Positions 9,781-20,666 of a DNA stretch of 64,000 nucleotides are shown here, piece after piece. This DNA is from Methanolobus sp. ZRKC5 (GTDB taxonomy: Archaea; Halobacteriota; Methanosarcinia; Methanosarcinales; Methanosarcinaceae): positions 1,674,001-1,738,000 of the forward strand of contig NZ_CP151792.1 in NCBI RefSeq assembly GCF_038446525.1, read 5' to 3'. Under the pieces are notes generated by a model. That model was not told where the DNA came from and searched no databases. It saw only the letters and a list, made by a program, of their open reading frames with translations. The first letter of the stretch is position 1; each line of letters starts with the position of its first letter. Both the position numbers and the translations under genes were made by a program.

Positions 9781-10566
9781 TTAGTTTTGAATTACAGAAT
9801 ACAACATTGAAGCAACTCCTATTACAAGAGGCTCCATCACAAGGTCAACACGATATTTCTTTCCAACTTCAGGTGGAAGCCCACACGGTATCCCAGGGGT
9901 TGAGACAAGGCATCTTTCTTCTATCATGCCTTCTGATATTGTATCTGCATTGGGTGTGGCTTCAAAAACCATAGAAAATTTCTTTCTGTCATCACTACAG
10001 TAAGGTTTTATTCCAAGCTCATCAACAGCCGTTTGAAGAAATTCCTTGTTAGGATCGCAGGCATAGACATTGAAACCCTTGTCTACAAGATGACATGCTC
10101 CTGCATAACCAACCCTTCCAAGTCCAATGACCAGTATATCCTTTGAACTGGCTTCCTGGAACCTTGAAGCAATGTCCGCATAGATCACACCTGTAGCCAC
10201 ATGGTTGCCGACGATCTTCTCGTTCCTCAGGTTGTGAGCAGTAAAAATATGATCATCTGCCATCATTATTATATCAGCTCCCTGGGACACGGCTTCATAG
10301 TAACCCGTAACGTCCGGGTGCTCTGCTATGAATCCTTCAAAGCCGAAGTATTCGACTATGTATAAAAGAGAAGACGTGAAATTGCCGATAACACCGTTTC
10401 CCGCGGTGATGGGTATGATACCTACTTTTTCAGAACCTGGCTTTGTTCCGTAAAGTGATTCGCATATTCCCCTGATATCAAGACCTGTGACCCTTCTTGC
10501 GATCTCATCATTTTCTTCAAGCTGCATCGAAAGGTTTTCCAGGTCTTCTGGTGTCAAAAGTGCCAT
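9781..10566 (-). CDS. pylD: Pyrrolysine biosynthesis dehydrogenase PylD
   Basis: A 261-residue NAD-dependent enzyme that oxidises the PylC product and closes the pyrroline ring, giving pyrrolysine. The Rossmann glycine motif VIGLGRVGYAGACHLVDKGF lies near residue 145, with acidic YACDPNKEFL after it to bind the NAD ribose. It lies one base downstream of pylC and 15 bases upstream of ramA. Length and sequence match Methanosarcina PylD. Confidence 0.95.
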   Translation of the reverse strand: MALLTPEDLENLSMQLEENDEIARRVTGLDIRGICESLYGTKPGSEKVGIIPITAGNGVIGNFTSSLLYIVEYFGFEGFIAEHPDVTGYYEAVSQGADIIMMADDHIFTAHNLRNEKIVGNHVATGVIYADIASRFQEASSKDILVIGLGRVGYAGACHLVDKGFNVYACDPNKEFLQTAVDELGIKPYCSDDRKKFSMVFEATPNADTISEGMIEERCLVSTPGIPCGLPPEVGKKYRVDLVMEPLVIGVASMLYSVIQN

Positions 10567-10567
10567 T

Positions 10568-11665
10568 TTATACCTCCTGTGGTTTCATCTGGAAATGTTC
10601 AACTATCATTTCCATTCCGCTCTGTTTCATTTTTTCAGTTTCTTCCCTGTCAGTTCCCCAGCTTATAAGAGTGAAAACACTGTTCTTTCCCTTTGACTCG
10701 AATATTTCAAGCCCCTCAGAAGCATGGAACTGTACGTATTCGTAGCCCTGTGAGAGCACATGTTCACCAACAGGTTTCAGGTTTCCACCATCAAGGAGCA
10801 GGTGCTCATAGATGCAGTAATTCTTCTCAGGAGTTATTTCCATCTCTTGAACTTCTTCTGAAAACGCTTGCATGAGCATCTCTACCAGATTAATTCCTGT
10901 AGAATAGTAGACAGCAGTAGGTGTCTGGCTCGGGAATCTTGCATCTATCTCAAGTACTTTCAATCCCTGAGGACTATCTATCGCTTCAACATCCATTATT
11001 CCCCGAAGGTTGAGGTTCTTTGCCAGTTCATAACTTATTTTTCTGAACTCAGGATAGTTATCGACGGGAGTCACCATTTGGCAATCGTACGTATCATCGA
11101 TATGTATCTTCGTTTCCTTTAGAACTGCGTAGTTTCTGCCGTCACCTATGACTTCAAGGGAAACAACATCACCCTCAACATATTCCTCGATGAGCATCGA
11201 AGGATCAAGGCCTTCGAGCCCCATGTCATCATATATTATAGAAGTCCCAATGCTGCTGCTCTGGCATGGAGGTTTCACAAAATATGGTGGCTTGGCGGGC
11301 TTATCTTCAGGTGTGGGTATATCAATTGACTTGAAATAATCCTTTGAACTTTTCTTATCCATGCTTACGTAGTAGGCATTAAAATCGAAGAGTATAGGGC
11401 ATGTAAGTTCATTCTCTATACTTCTTAGGAATTCTATGGTTGTCAGGTTTTCATTTACCGGAATGATAGCATCCACATTTTCTGAGAGTTCCCTCAGTTT
11501 TTCGGGTTCCTCGGTTATGTCAAAGCATTGGAAACTGTCAACAATCTTGCGTATAAGAGGTTTTGCCTTGCGGTCTACAAGCACAACACGCATACCTGCT
11601 TTATGAGCAAGGTAAGTGACCTCAAAACCTTGTAGTTTACCTCCGATAATGCATATGTTTTTCAT
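10568..11665 (-). CDS. pylC: Pyrrolysine biosynthesis ligase PylC
   Basis: A 365-residue ATP-grasp enzyme that joins (3R)-3-methyl-D-ornithine to the epsilon amine of lysine. It starts with a nucleotide-binding-like segment (ICIIGGKLQGFEVTYLAHKA) and continues with ATP-grasp elements (YFVKPPCQSSSIGTSIIYDD, GIMDVEAIDSPQGLKVLEID and DARFPSQTPTAVYYSTGINL). Its start overlaps the end of pylB by four bases and pylD follows after one base, so the three are translated as a tight unit. Confidence 0.95.
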   Translation of the reverse strand: MKNICIIGGKLQGFEVTYLAHKAGMRVVLVDRKAKPLIRKIVDSFQCFDITEEPEKLRELSENVDAIIPVNENLTTIEFLRSIENELTCPILFDFNAYYVSMDKKSSKDYFKSIDIPTPEDKPAKPPYFVKPPCQSSSIGTSIIYDDMGLEGLDPSMLIEEYVEGDVVSLEVIGDGRNYAVLKETKIHIDDTYDCQMVTPVDNYPEFRKISYELAKNLNLRGIMDVEAIDSPQGLKVLEIDARFPSQTPTAVYYSTGINLVEMLMQAFSEEVQEMEITPEKNYCIYEHLLLDGGNLKPVGEHVLSQGYEYVQFHASEGLEIFESKGKNSVFTLISWGTDREETEKMKQSGMEMIVEHFQMKPQEV

Positions 11666-12753
11666 ATTGCCACAACCGGCACTTCGACTGTCTTTGGCGT
11701 TGACTTTCCTATTATTTTATTGAACTCATCCTGACTTGCAGGTTCCATACCCATAGACTTGAGGCGTTTGACAACACTTTTTGGATCCCTGTCCCTTTCT
11801 TCAAGCTCTCTGTCATAATTGACAACACCTTCAAGTGGAGAATCGGATGGTATTATCGATGTGACCACATTGGCACCTGCATTAAGACGATGTACCATGC
11901 CATCGATTCCCTCAAGATCAAGGGATGCGGGTATAAGCCTGTCAGGGAACATCAGTCTTAGTATTGATATTATCTTAAGTTCAGAGAGACTGGATTTCTG
12001 ATCTATTTCCTCAAGAGGAGTTCCTTCCTGTGGAACAAAGGTCATGACACGTACCATATCAGGTCTGATCTTCTGCATTCCGCGTAGGGATTTTATGGTT
12101 GAATCTATATCATTTCCAACGCCTGTGAGTATGCCATCTTCCACGCAGTAGCCGATATTTTTGGCAAATTGCCTTGAATGCATTCTTTCTTCAAATGACT
12201 GGCCTACCCTCAGTTTATGGAAGAGATCAACATCATGCGTTTCCTGATACAGGGCAAGAAAATCAGCTCCGCTTTCATGAAGTCTGCTTAGTGTTCCATC
12301 ATTCATGACTCCTGGTGAGATCATAATTGGAAGACCGGTTTCTTCTTTGACTGCTTTGACAATATCAACGAATCTTTCAGGTTCATTGTGGAAATACGGG
12401 TCTTCTCCCATTGTCAGGTCAACCATGTGTATGCTTTCGTTTTTCAGTGTCCTGCAAATATTGCGTATCTCATCCATACCAAGGCGGTATCGCTGTATAT
12501 CGTTGCATCTGTTGTAGTAACAGAAAGTGCAGTTATTTTTGCAGTGGGTTGAGAAGTAAACGAAACTGTAGAGGAAAACCTTGTTCCCAAAAAAATGATC
12601 TCTCACTTTTCTTGCAACATAGTGCAATTTTAGGAGGTCTTCTTCTTCTGTAAGGGAGAGCAGTTCTCTTAGGTTAGCATCTGTGAGCTGAAGGCCATTT
12701 ACAATATCCTGTGCGAATATGTCAAGGCCATGGTAGTCAATATTTTTAATCAT
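11662..12753 (-). CDS. pylB: 3-methylornithine synthase PylB (radical SAM)
   Basis: A 363-residue radical SAM mutase that rearranges lysine to (3R)-3-methyl-D-ornithine, the first step to pyrrolysine. The cluster-binding motif CxxxCxxC is visible as CKNNCTFCYYNRC near residue 71, followed by DLTMGEDPYFH (SAM-binding GGE-like region) and a TIM-barrel body ending with the PylB segment MFPDRLIPASLDLEGIDG. It sits between pylS and pylC; nine bases separate it from pylS and it overlaps pylC by four. Confidence 0.95.
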   Translation of the reverse strand: MIKNIDYHGLDIFAQDIVNGLQLTDANLRELLSLTEEEDLLKLHYVARKVRDHFFGNKVFLYSFVYFSTHCKNNCTFCYYNRCNDIQRYRLGMDEIRNICRTLKNESIHMVDLTMGEDPYFHNEPERFVDIVKAVKEETGLPIMISPGVMNDGTLSRLHESGADFLALYQETHDVDLFHKLRVGQSFEERMHSRQFAKNIGYCVEDGILTGVGNDIDSTIKSLRGMQKIRPDMVRVMTFVPQEGTPLEEIDQKSSLSELKIISILRLMFPDRLIPASLDLEGIDGMVHRLNAGANVVTSIIPSDSPLEGVVNYDRELEERDRDPKSVVKRLKSMGMEPASQDEFNKIIGKSTPKTVEVPVVAI

Positions 12754-12762
12754 GCTACCACC

Positions 12763-14112
<1,350 letters not shown>

Positions 14113-14254
14113 TTAACCTTTTTCCGTACCAATTCCTAGAATCCTAGGTACGTAAGTATCCAATCGTGGTTTTTGTTGTTCAATCTCATATCTTCGCTTC
14201 CTTTGGTTTTGGTATATTGATAGATTCTTATGTCGCTGACTTGTATCGACTAAA

Positions 14255-14350
14255 GAAACACGTTAATGTTGGTCATCGACATATATATATATTGTCCATA
14301 ATCAGCAGTACTTATAGTTTTTGTATATGATGGTATATACCCATCATATA
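14255..14350 (-). promoter_or_regulatory. Promoter and operator-like region of the pyl operon
   Basis: The 484-base gap upstream of pylS has no gene. It contains an alternating AT TATA-like run (14279-14292) and an inverted repeat with ten-base arms, TATATGATGG (14324-14333) and CCATCATATA (14341-14350), separated by TATATAC. A dyad lying on or near a TATA box is a likely regulator site. The pylS start is more than 150 bases downstream, so the leader would be long. I see no tRNA-Pyl here, unlike the usual pylTSBCD order. Confidence 0.45.
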
Positions 14351-14578
14351 TACTTATCTCATAACCAGGAATATTTTTGGGAAGTACAGGGATACTGACC
14401 CATATCCCCGCCTATGGATTAGACCCTTATATTAAGGGATACTTTGTTCTAGAACAGAATAATATATAGCATAATTTGGTGTTATTATTTGTATGGAATG
14501 TGAATTGTCATAGGGTATGATAATTTGTAATATCTAAATGAATCCTCATAAAAGTTCCCAGATGAATTCAAATATTGC

Positions 14579-14980
14579 TCATTTTGTAGAAGAATTTTCT
14601 ACTTGATATTTATAAAGTGCTATTTCGATTGCAGTTCGCAGGTCGTCTTCTTCAAAAGGCTTTAGTATGTATCCATAAGGCTCTGTCTGTTTAGCTCTTT
14701 TAAGTGTCTCATCATCTGAGTGGGCCGTGAGATATATCACTGGTATATTAAACTTCTCCTTGATTATTTGTGCCGCCTGGATTCCATCCATATCTCCTTT
14801 TAGTCTGATATCCATGATCACAAGATTTGGAAGGAAACCTTCAACTTTATTAATGGCTTCTTTTCCGGATGATGCAACGCTAGATACCTGATAACCAAGC
14901 TTTTTGAGTCTTTTCTTCAGCTCCAAAGCAACGACATTTTCATCTTCAACAACTAGTATCTTTGGATTATCCATTTTCAC
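14579..14980 (-). CDS. Receiver-only response regulator
   Basis: A 133-residue single receiver domain. The acidic pocket is VVEDENVV, the phospho-acceptor aspartate is in NLVIMDIRLKGDMDG (near residue 55), the switch threonine in PVIYLTAHSD and the conserved lysine in GYILKPFEEDD. There is no output domain, so it must act on a partner. It follows the kinase gene by four bases and is nearly the same as the receiver at 31297-31713. The FilR1-type regulators upstream are candidate partners. Confidence 0.93.
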   Translation of the reverse strand: MKMDNPKILVVEDENVVALELKKRLKKLGYQVSSVASSGKEAINKVEGFLPNLVIMDIRLKGDMDGIQAAQIIKEKFNIPVIYLTAHSDDETLKRAKQTEPYGYILKPFEEDDLRTAIEIALYKYQVENSSTK

Positions 14981-14984
14981 ACCT

Positions 14985-17843
14985 TCATTTTCTCTCTTTA
15001 AAATTTATGGAAAATTCGGTTCCATCAATTGTATTTAGTTCAATAGTACCATCAATCTGGTCAACGAGTGTGACCACAAGCTGCAAACCTAAAGATTCAG
15101 TATTTCTGTAATCTATCTCAGAAGAAAGTCCGATTCCATTGTCTTTTATTTTTATCAGGAAGTTCCCTCTCAGGACACTGAGTTCCACATTTATCTCCCC
15201 TTCTTTTCTTTCAGGGAAAGCGTGTTTTAGTGAGTTTGAAACAAGTTCATTGATTATCATACCCAGTGGAACAGCTGTATCAACATTCAGATAAACATTC
15301 TCAATATTCGAACTCAGTTTAATGTTTTTGTTTCCAGTCCCGTAAGATTTGGATAAATAATCCATCAATTTTTCCGTGTAATCAGAAAAATCAATACTTG
15401 TTATATCCTTGGATTGGTACAACTCTTCATGTATCAGAGCCATTGAACGCACACGATTACGACTGTCCATGAATGCCTCTATTACATCCGGATCCTCGAA
15501 ATTGTCAGATGCAAGATAGAGAAGACTTGAGATCACCTGCAAATTGTTTTTAACACGGTGGTGTATTTCTTTTTTACGTATGTTCTCTCCCTGTAAAAGT
15601 GCCTCTTCCACTTTTTTACGTTCAGTTATATCAAGAATGATACCCTGTAGTGTGATTCTGCCGGAATGATCACGCCTTGAGAAAGTCCTTTCATCTACCC
15701 ATCTTATGTCGCCTGATTTTGTGATTATTCTATACTCATAGTTCAGTTCTGCATCCTTTTTCATATAATAATTGGAAATATGCAAATGCGTTCTTTCACT
15801 GTCATCCGGGTGTATGATATCGGCATATTTGATACGGTTTGATGTAAAATCTTCTACAGTATAACCAAGTTTTGCGATGTTCTCAGAAACGAATTCTACT
15901 GGCCAGTCAGGTTCTGTTTTCCATTTGAAGACCATAACAGGACTGGTATTGATTATGTGCTCCATTTCTTCTTTAAGCTCATTAGAATGTTTTAGCTTTT
16001 TAGCGTAGTTCTTGAGTTCTCTTTCCGTCTGTTTTCTTTTGCTGATATCTCTTGCAATGGTAATGACTGCTGTATCCCCGTCAAACATGATTATTCGGCT
16101 GCTTAATTCTACTGGAAAAACAGTACCATCTTTTCTCATGTGGATTGTTTCTAATAGGTTGCTTTTGATCTTACATAACTCTTTGATAAGTCTAAGGAAA
16201 TCCATTCCACGGTTGGAAGCATCAATATCCATGTGCTTCAGGGAAAGGAATTCATCGCGGGTATATCCCATTCTTGAACATGCGATCTCATTTACTTCCA
16301 GGATATTTCCTTGCATATCAGTAAGATATATTGCATCATTTTGACTTTCAAACAAAGTCCTGAACTTCCTTTCAGAATCCCTGAGAGCCTTTTCCGCTCT
16401 TCTTTGCTCGTGAATAGCCAGATTTAACGAGTTTCTTGTCTTTTCTATTCCACCCGTTAAAACCTTGAAATCATTTTCACCATTGACCTTGACACTGCGG
16501 GAGAAATCATTGTTCTGTATAGCAGTAAGTACATTGCTGGAATCTGCAATAATATTGTTCAGGGAACCTGCAAAATTATCCAATGTATCTCCAAGGTGCT
16601 TGAATTCCCCTTTAAGTTCCAGCTCGGTACGTGTTCCCAGCTCTCCGTTTGCAAGAGCATTTGTAACTCTGATAGATTCACGGATTGGTGCTATTACAGC
16701 ATTCAATATCATATTGAGTCCGATTGGAATTTCCTTGAAGTCTCTCTCTACATTGGTTTGTGCTTTTGTATCCAGGTTTCCGTCAACTACATCCTGAGCG
16801 ATGGTCCTGAAGTTATTGACTATTTCATTTATAGGTGAAGTTATTGATGTTGCTATCAGATAAGCGACTAAACCCATAAAACAGATCGATATCACAGATA
16901 TGATGATAAGTGTGTTCCTGAGCTTAGTGACCCCGGCAAACATTTCTTCCTTTGGGACTACAAGCACAAAAGAGTAGTTACCTGTTTTTACAGGTTCGTA
17001 GAACATTATGACTTCTTTGCCTGTGGCAGGATCGATGGTTTCAACACTTCCACCCTTTCCAATTTTGATATCATCTGCTGCCATTGATATTTCAGGTATG
17101 CCAAAATCGTAAAGAGTTCGTGTTCCCATTCTCTCTTTGTATTCAGGATGGGATACAAGGATACCGGTATTTCCTGTCACGAATGCATATCCGGTGTCAA
17201 AAGCTTTTATACCACTTACCACGTCATCGATGTAACTAAGGGATACATCAACACCGGCAATGCCTATGAATTCATTATCTTTAAAGATAGGTGCATCAAA
17301 GCTTACCATGAAAATACCCTGATAAAAATAAGGTTCAGTAACAACATCGTCATGTGTTGTTTTTGGAATTTGATAGTAATCCTGTGTATCATAATTTACC
17401 AGGGGTTCCACTCCTATTTGCCCCTGAATAGTGTTCCAGTAAGGTACGAATCTCCCGGTGGAATCGTGAAATGGAGCATTCACATATTCATTGTCCTTTC
17501 CATCAAAAGCATTAGGTTCGTATCCGACATAAACTCCCGTAAGAGAAGGGTATGCTTCAAGAACATTTTTTAGAATATTGTTCACTTCTTGCCTATTGGC
17601 AGTTGTGTACATTTCCATTGATCTGGCAAGGGTTTCCGCAATAGCCATATTCGCCTTCATGTCCCCGTCGAACTGGTTGGCATAATCCCTTGCCATTTCT
17701 ACGGATTGAAGATATGCAAGTTCTCTTTGTTGTATGGTCACGTTTGTAATACTGACGGCAGTTGAAACAACAAGTACCAAAAAAACACTAATCACTATGT
17801 AAATAATCAACTTGGTTTTTATTGACATCTCATTATTTTTCAT
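14985..17843 (-). CDS. Sensor histidine kinase, dCache-HAMP-PAS-PAS-HisKA_2
   Basis: A 952-residue membrane kinase. A first membrane helix (residues ~10-32) and a second (~308-330, LIIISVISICFMGLVAYLIA) bracket an extracytoplasmic dCache domain with VSFDAPIFKDNEFIGIAGVD and DTGYAFVTGNTGILVSHPE. HAMP-like linkers follow, then two PAS domains (~490-610 and ~625-745), a HisKA_2 phosphoacceptor (KKEIHHRVKNNLQVISSLL) and an ATPase domain with GMIINELVSNSLKHAF and IKDNGIGLSS. dCache domains usually bind small amines, amino acids or acids outside the cell, so sensing of methylamines is a reasonable inference. The receiver gene follows at once; the module is divergent from mtmC1. Confidence 0.93.
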   Translation of the reverse strand: MKNNEMSIKTKLIIYIVISVFLVLVVSTAVSITNVTIQQRELAYLQSVEMARDYANQFDGDMKANMAIAETLARSMEMYTTANRQEVNNILKNVLEAYPSLTGVYVGYEPNAFDGKDNEYVNAPFHDSTGRFVPYWNTIQGQIGVEPLVNYDTQDYYQIPKTTHDDVVTEPYFYQGIFMVSFDAPIFKDNEFIGIAGVDVSLSYIDDVVSGIKAFDTGYAFVTGNTGILVSHPEYKERMGTRTLYDFGIPEISMAADDIKIGKGGSVETIDPATGKEVIMFYEPVKTGNYSFVLVVPKEEMFAGVTKLRNTLIIISVISICFMGLVAYLIATSITSPINEIVNNFRTIAQDVVDGNLDTKAQTNVERDFKEIPIGLNMILNAVIAPIRESIRVTNALANGELGTRTELELKGEFKHLGDTLDNFAGSLNNIIADSSNVLTAIQNNDFSRSVKVNGENDFKVLTGGIEKTRNSLNLAIHEQRRAEKALRDSERKFRTLFESQNDAIYLTDMQGNILEVNEIACSRMGYTRDEFLSLKHMDIDASNRGMDFLRLIKELCKIKSNLLETIHMRKDGTVFPVELSSRIIMFDGDTAVITIARDISKRKQTERELKNYAKKLKHSNELKEEMEHIINTSPVMVFKWKTEPDWPVEFVSENIAKLGYTVEDFTSNRIKYADIIHPDDSERTHLHISNYYMKKDAELNYEYRIITKSGDIRWVDERTFSRRDHSGRITLQGIILDITERKKVEEALLQGENIRKKEIHHRVKNNLQVISSLLYLASDNFEDPDVIEAFMDSRNRVRSMALIHEELYQSKDITSIDFSDYTEKLMDYLSKSYGTGNKNIKLSSNIENVYLNVDTAVPLGMIINELVSNSLKHAFPERKEGEINVELSVLRGNFLIKIKDNGIGLSSEIDYRNTESLGLQLVVTLVDQIDGTIELNTIDGTEFSINFKERK

Positions 17844-17897
17844 TCATACACACCTTCTCATCAGTATCTATTTGATATTGCTGCAGAATCAATTTCA

Positions 17898-18683
17898 TCA
17901 TACTTTGTGAATCTCATTTGCCATTTTTTGGTAATATCCGAACAGTTCCTCTCCCCATTTTCGAGATTTTTGGGAAAAACTCATGATATCTCTATGGTCA
18001 TACATTCCTTTGTCATTGAAAAAACTGGCAGAAAATAAATTATCCGTAACTACAATTGGTGGAGGACACACTTCTTTTTCGTATAAGAACAAGTTTATAT
18101 TTTCGAGATGTTGCATTTTTTTCAGTTCTTCCTGGCTGTCTTCGCGCAATCTTTCAAGTACAGCCTCAGTTAGAATGATTGATATTTCAGTTCCCTTTTC
18201 TGCAAGTTTATTGTAAAGTGACGGATACAATGGATGATATATTGAAAAAATAAAATGTACATGTTTTGAATTCATAAGATGTTCAGTAAATTCCCTTGTA
18301 GGTTCAAACATATCGTTCAATTCTGGCTCGGCTATTATAGAATCCTCTATTTCTCCGATACTTTCCAGCAGATGTCCCGGGATGGCATTCATGTCTCTTT
18401 TAACCCAGTAATCTGTATCTTTCCCAAAGAGATTCAAAATACCTTCTATTGGTTTTATGTTTTCTACGATAAGTTTCCCAATGTTTGATAGTTCATAAAA
18501 TCCTTCAGGGTTACGGACCAGTCCTTCTTCTTTTAACTCCTTTAGTGGAAGTATTAAAGAACGCCAATCCACGTTAAACTCCTTCTTCATTTCATCGGGA
18601 CTCTTTGGTCCGCTTAGTAATAATAATAATACTTTTCTTCTTTTTTCAGAAAACCAAACGATTTCAGTTAGTGATGATTCCAT
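17898..18683 (-). CDS. FilR1-domain (DUF1724) winged-helix transcription regulator, Msr-like
   Basis: A 261-residue regulator. The N-terminal ~75 residues form a winged helix (WFSEKRRKVLLLLLSGPKS, then LILPLKELKEEGLVRNPEGF). The C-terminal FilR1 (DUF1724) ligand domain ends with MYDHRDIMSFSQKSRKWGEE, a signature shared by all three such proteins in this window. In Methanosarcina, related Msr proteins activate methyltransferase operons, so control of nearby methylamine genes is likely but not shown. It lies 54 bases upstream of the kinase gene on the same strand and 33 bases downstream of a paralogue. Confidence 0.88.
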   Translation of the reverse strand: MESSLTEIVWFSEKRRKVLLLLLSGPKSPDEMKKEFNVDWRSLILPLKELKEEGLVRNPEGFYELSNIGKLIVENIKPIEGILNLFGKDTDYWVKRDMNAIPGHLLESIGEIEDSIIAEPELNDMFEPTREFTEHLMNSKHVHFIFSIYHPLYPSLYNKLAEKGTEISIILTEAVLERLREDSQEELKKMQHLENINLFLYEKEVCPPPIVVTDNLFSASFFNDKGMYDHRDIMSFSQKSRKWGEELFGYYQKMANEIHKV

Positions 18684-18716
18684 TATCTGACCCCCCTACC
18701 CCAAAGAACATGTCTC

Positions 18717-19514
18717 TTATTCAACCTCTGTTATTTGACAGAGCTTTTGTGAATTTATCCTGTAATAGTCGAACAGTTCATTACACCACTTTAAGGAACT
18801 CTCGTCAAAACTGATTATATCCCTGTGGTCATATCTCTCCTCCTCATTGAAAAGGCAAATATAACAAAACCAATCAGTCACTGTTACCATTGGTATTTTC
18901 GGGTTCTCTTTGCAAAGGAAAACAGTTATATTTGTTATTTTCATCAATTCATTGAATTGTTCAAAGTACTCTTTTTTTATTTTTTCCAAAGCTTTCTCTG
19001 AAACAAAAAGTGATATATTTGCTCCTGATCGGGCTGCTTCCAAATAAAGAGAAAGGAATGTTGGATGAAGATATGAAACAAAAGTCACAATAGATTTTGA
19101 TTTAGGAATGTTATCAACAAATTCCCTGGGGAGCTCAAACATGTGGTTGATATCGGGTTCTATGAGGAAATAATGCCCAAGGTCATTTATTTTACTGAAA
19201 AGATGTGGAGGTATTGCATCAAAATTCCTGCTAGCCCAGAAATCTTTATTCTCTTCAACAATCCTTGATGTACAAAGAAATGGCAGCATACTCTTCACAA
19301 TTGTTTTTCCTATAGTGGTCAAACTGAATTGGTCTTGTTCCTGCTTTATAAGGTTGTTATTCTTCAGTGTTTTCATTTGGGGCATTATGGATCTGGTTGT
19401 TATATTAAGTGATTTTTTTATTTGTTCGATGTCCCTTTCCCCTTCATATAATAGTAGCAATACATTCTTTCTTTTTTCAGAAAACCAAACAGTATTTATC
19501 AGTGACGTTTTCAT
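18717..19514 (-). CDS. FilR1-domain (DUF1724) winged-helix transcription regulator, Msr-like
   Basis: A 265-residue paralogue of the neighbouring regulator, with the same winged helix (WFSEKRKNVLLLLYEGERD) and C-terminal RYDHRDIISFDESSLKWCNE. I chose the ATG at 19514 because MKTSLINTVW aligns with the first residues of both paralogues; in-frame ATGs at 19523 and 19520 are alternatives. It is the first gene of the regulator-regulator-kinase-receiver block and faces mtmC1 across 489 bases, so it may control both that operon and itself. Confidence 0.87.
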   Translation of the reverse strand: MKTSLINTVWFSEKRKNVLLLLYEGERDIEQIKKSLNITTRSIMPQMKTLKNNNLIKQEQDQFSLTTIGKTIVKSMLPFLCTSRIVEENKDFWASRNFDAIPPHLFSKINDLGHYFLIEPDINHMFELPREFVDNIPKSKSIVTFVSYLHPTFLSLYLEAARSGANISLFVSEKALEKIKKEYFEQFNELMKITNITVFLCKENPKIPMVTVTDWFCYICLFNEEERYDHRDIISFDESSLKWCNELFDYYRINSQKLCQITEVE

Positions 19515-19682
19515 ACCCATCATCTTCCCCGTTTCTGCTGCAATAGTCCTATTTTCAGGGACTTTTGATTGTGAGTTTCCTTAAATCCATTGGTCAAAAT
19601 CCTTGTTTAGTATGACAAATACATTTTTGCGTTCCCCTAATCACGTTTTAATCTAACCTTATATTAATTTAATTTATAGGTA

Positions 19683-19730
19683 AATTCACATTGATGTTTA
19701 CAATTCACAAGATATGTGACAATTCACAAG
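19683..19730 (+). promoter_or_regulatory. Three AATTCACA repeats at 19-base spacing upstream of mtmC1
   Basis: AATTCACA occurs at 19683-19690, 19702-19709 and 19721-19728; the last two copies extend to ACAATTCACAAG. The spacing of 19 bases places them on similar faces of the helix. A TATA-like AGCTATATAC follows at 19811-19820. The site lies between a FilR1 regulator and mtmC1 and is a candidate binding site for that regulator. Confidence 0.5.
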
Positions 19731-20003
19731 GACTATGATAATTATGCCTCCTTTTTAATAATCAGTCAGAAACTGAAATCTTCATACCTATTTTAAAGTA
19801 ATAATCGAGGAGCTATATACTGTAAATATTGAAAAATCGGGATGAATTATGCTATATGCTGTCAGTTAATTCTGTTACATGCAGTCGTTATCAATTGGAT
19901 AACTTCTCTTAAGGCAGTTGTTTCTAAGAATAGTTGTACTGGTAGATGCAACTCTGTAAAAACAACTTCAAAAATAATATGAAAAATACAAAAGGTGGAT
20001 TTA

Positions 20004-20654
20004 ATGGGAAATCAGGAAATGTTAGACAAACTTAGAGACGCAATTGTGAATCAAGACATAAATGGTTGTGCAGGGATTACACAGGAAGCTCTGGATGCAG
20101 GTATCGGTCCTGTTGAAGCGATAGAAGGCGGCCTTTCAGTAGGCATGAAGATTATAGGAGATAAATTTGAAGCAGCCGAGATCTACCTTCCACAGATCAT
20201 GATGTCTGCAAAGGCAATGAACGCTGCAATGGAGATTCTTACTCCTTTACTTGCAGATGCAAAGGCTGGAGAAGGAGTGGGAACAGCCATCACTTTTGTA
20301 CAGGAAGGAGATATTCATGATATCGGTCACCGCCTTGTAACAACAATGCTCGGTGCAAATGGTTTCAAGATAGTTGACCTTGGTGTGGACGTACCAAATG
20401 ATGACATCATGGATGAGATCAAAAAGCTCGAGGGTAGCAAAGTACTCCTTGTAGGTTCTGCACTCATGACTACATCTATGCTGGGTCAGAAAGACACCGT
20501 TGAAGCTCTTGTAGAAGAAAATCTCAGGAATTCTGTAAAGATCATGTTCGGTGGTGCACCAGTTTCAGATGGCTGGATCGCAGAGATCGGTGCAGATGCA
20601 ACAGCAGAGAATGCAGCAGATGCAGCTCGTGTAGCATTAGATATTATGAAATAA
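20004..20654 (+). CDS. mtmC1: Monomethylamine corrinoid protein MtmC (copy 1)
   Basis: A 216-residue corrinoid protein that accepts the methyl group from MtmB and passes it to MtbA. The N-terminal helical cap (residues 1-90) contains IIGDKFEAAEIYLPQIMMSA. The Rossmann-like B12 domain carries the lower-ligand motif GDIHDIGHRLVTTML and later VGSALMTTSML and FGGAPVSDGW. I chose the ATG at 20004 because AGGTGG lies just upstream and the product aligns with the other two MtmC copies; a GTG nine bases earlier is possible. mtmB1 starts 12 bases downstream. Confidence 0.95.
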   Translation: MGNQEMLDKLRDAIVNQDINGCAGITQEALDAGIGPVEAIEGGLSVGMKIIGDKFEAAEIYLPQIMMSAKAMNAAMEILTPLLADAKAGEGVGTAITFVQEGDIHDIGHRLVTTMLGANGFKIVDLGVDVPNDDIMDEIKKLEGSKVLLVGSALMTTSMLGQKDTVEALVEENLRNSVKIMFGGAPVSDGWIAEIGADATAENAADAARVALDIMK

Positions 20655-20666
20655 GGGGGATATAAT

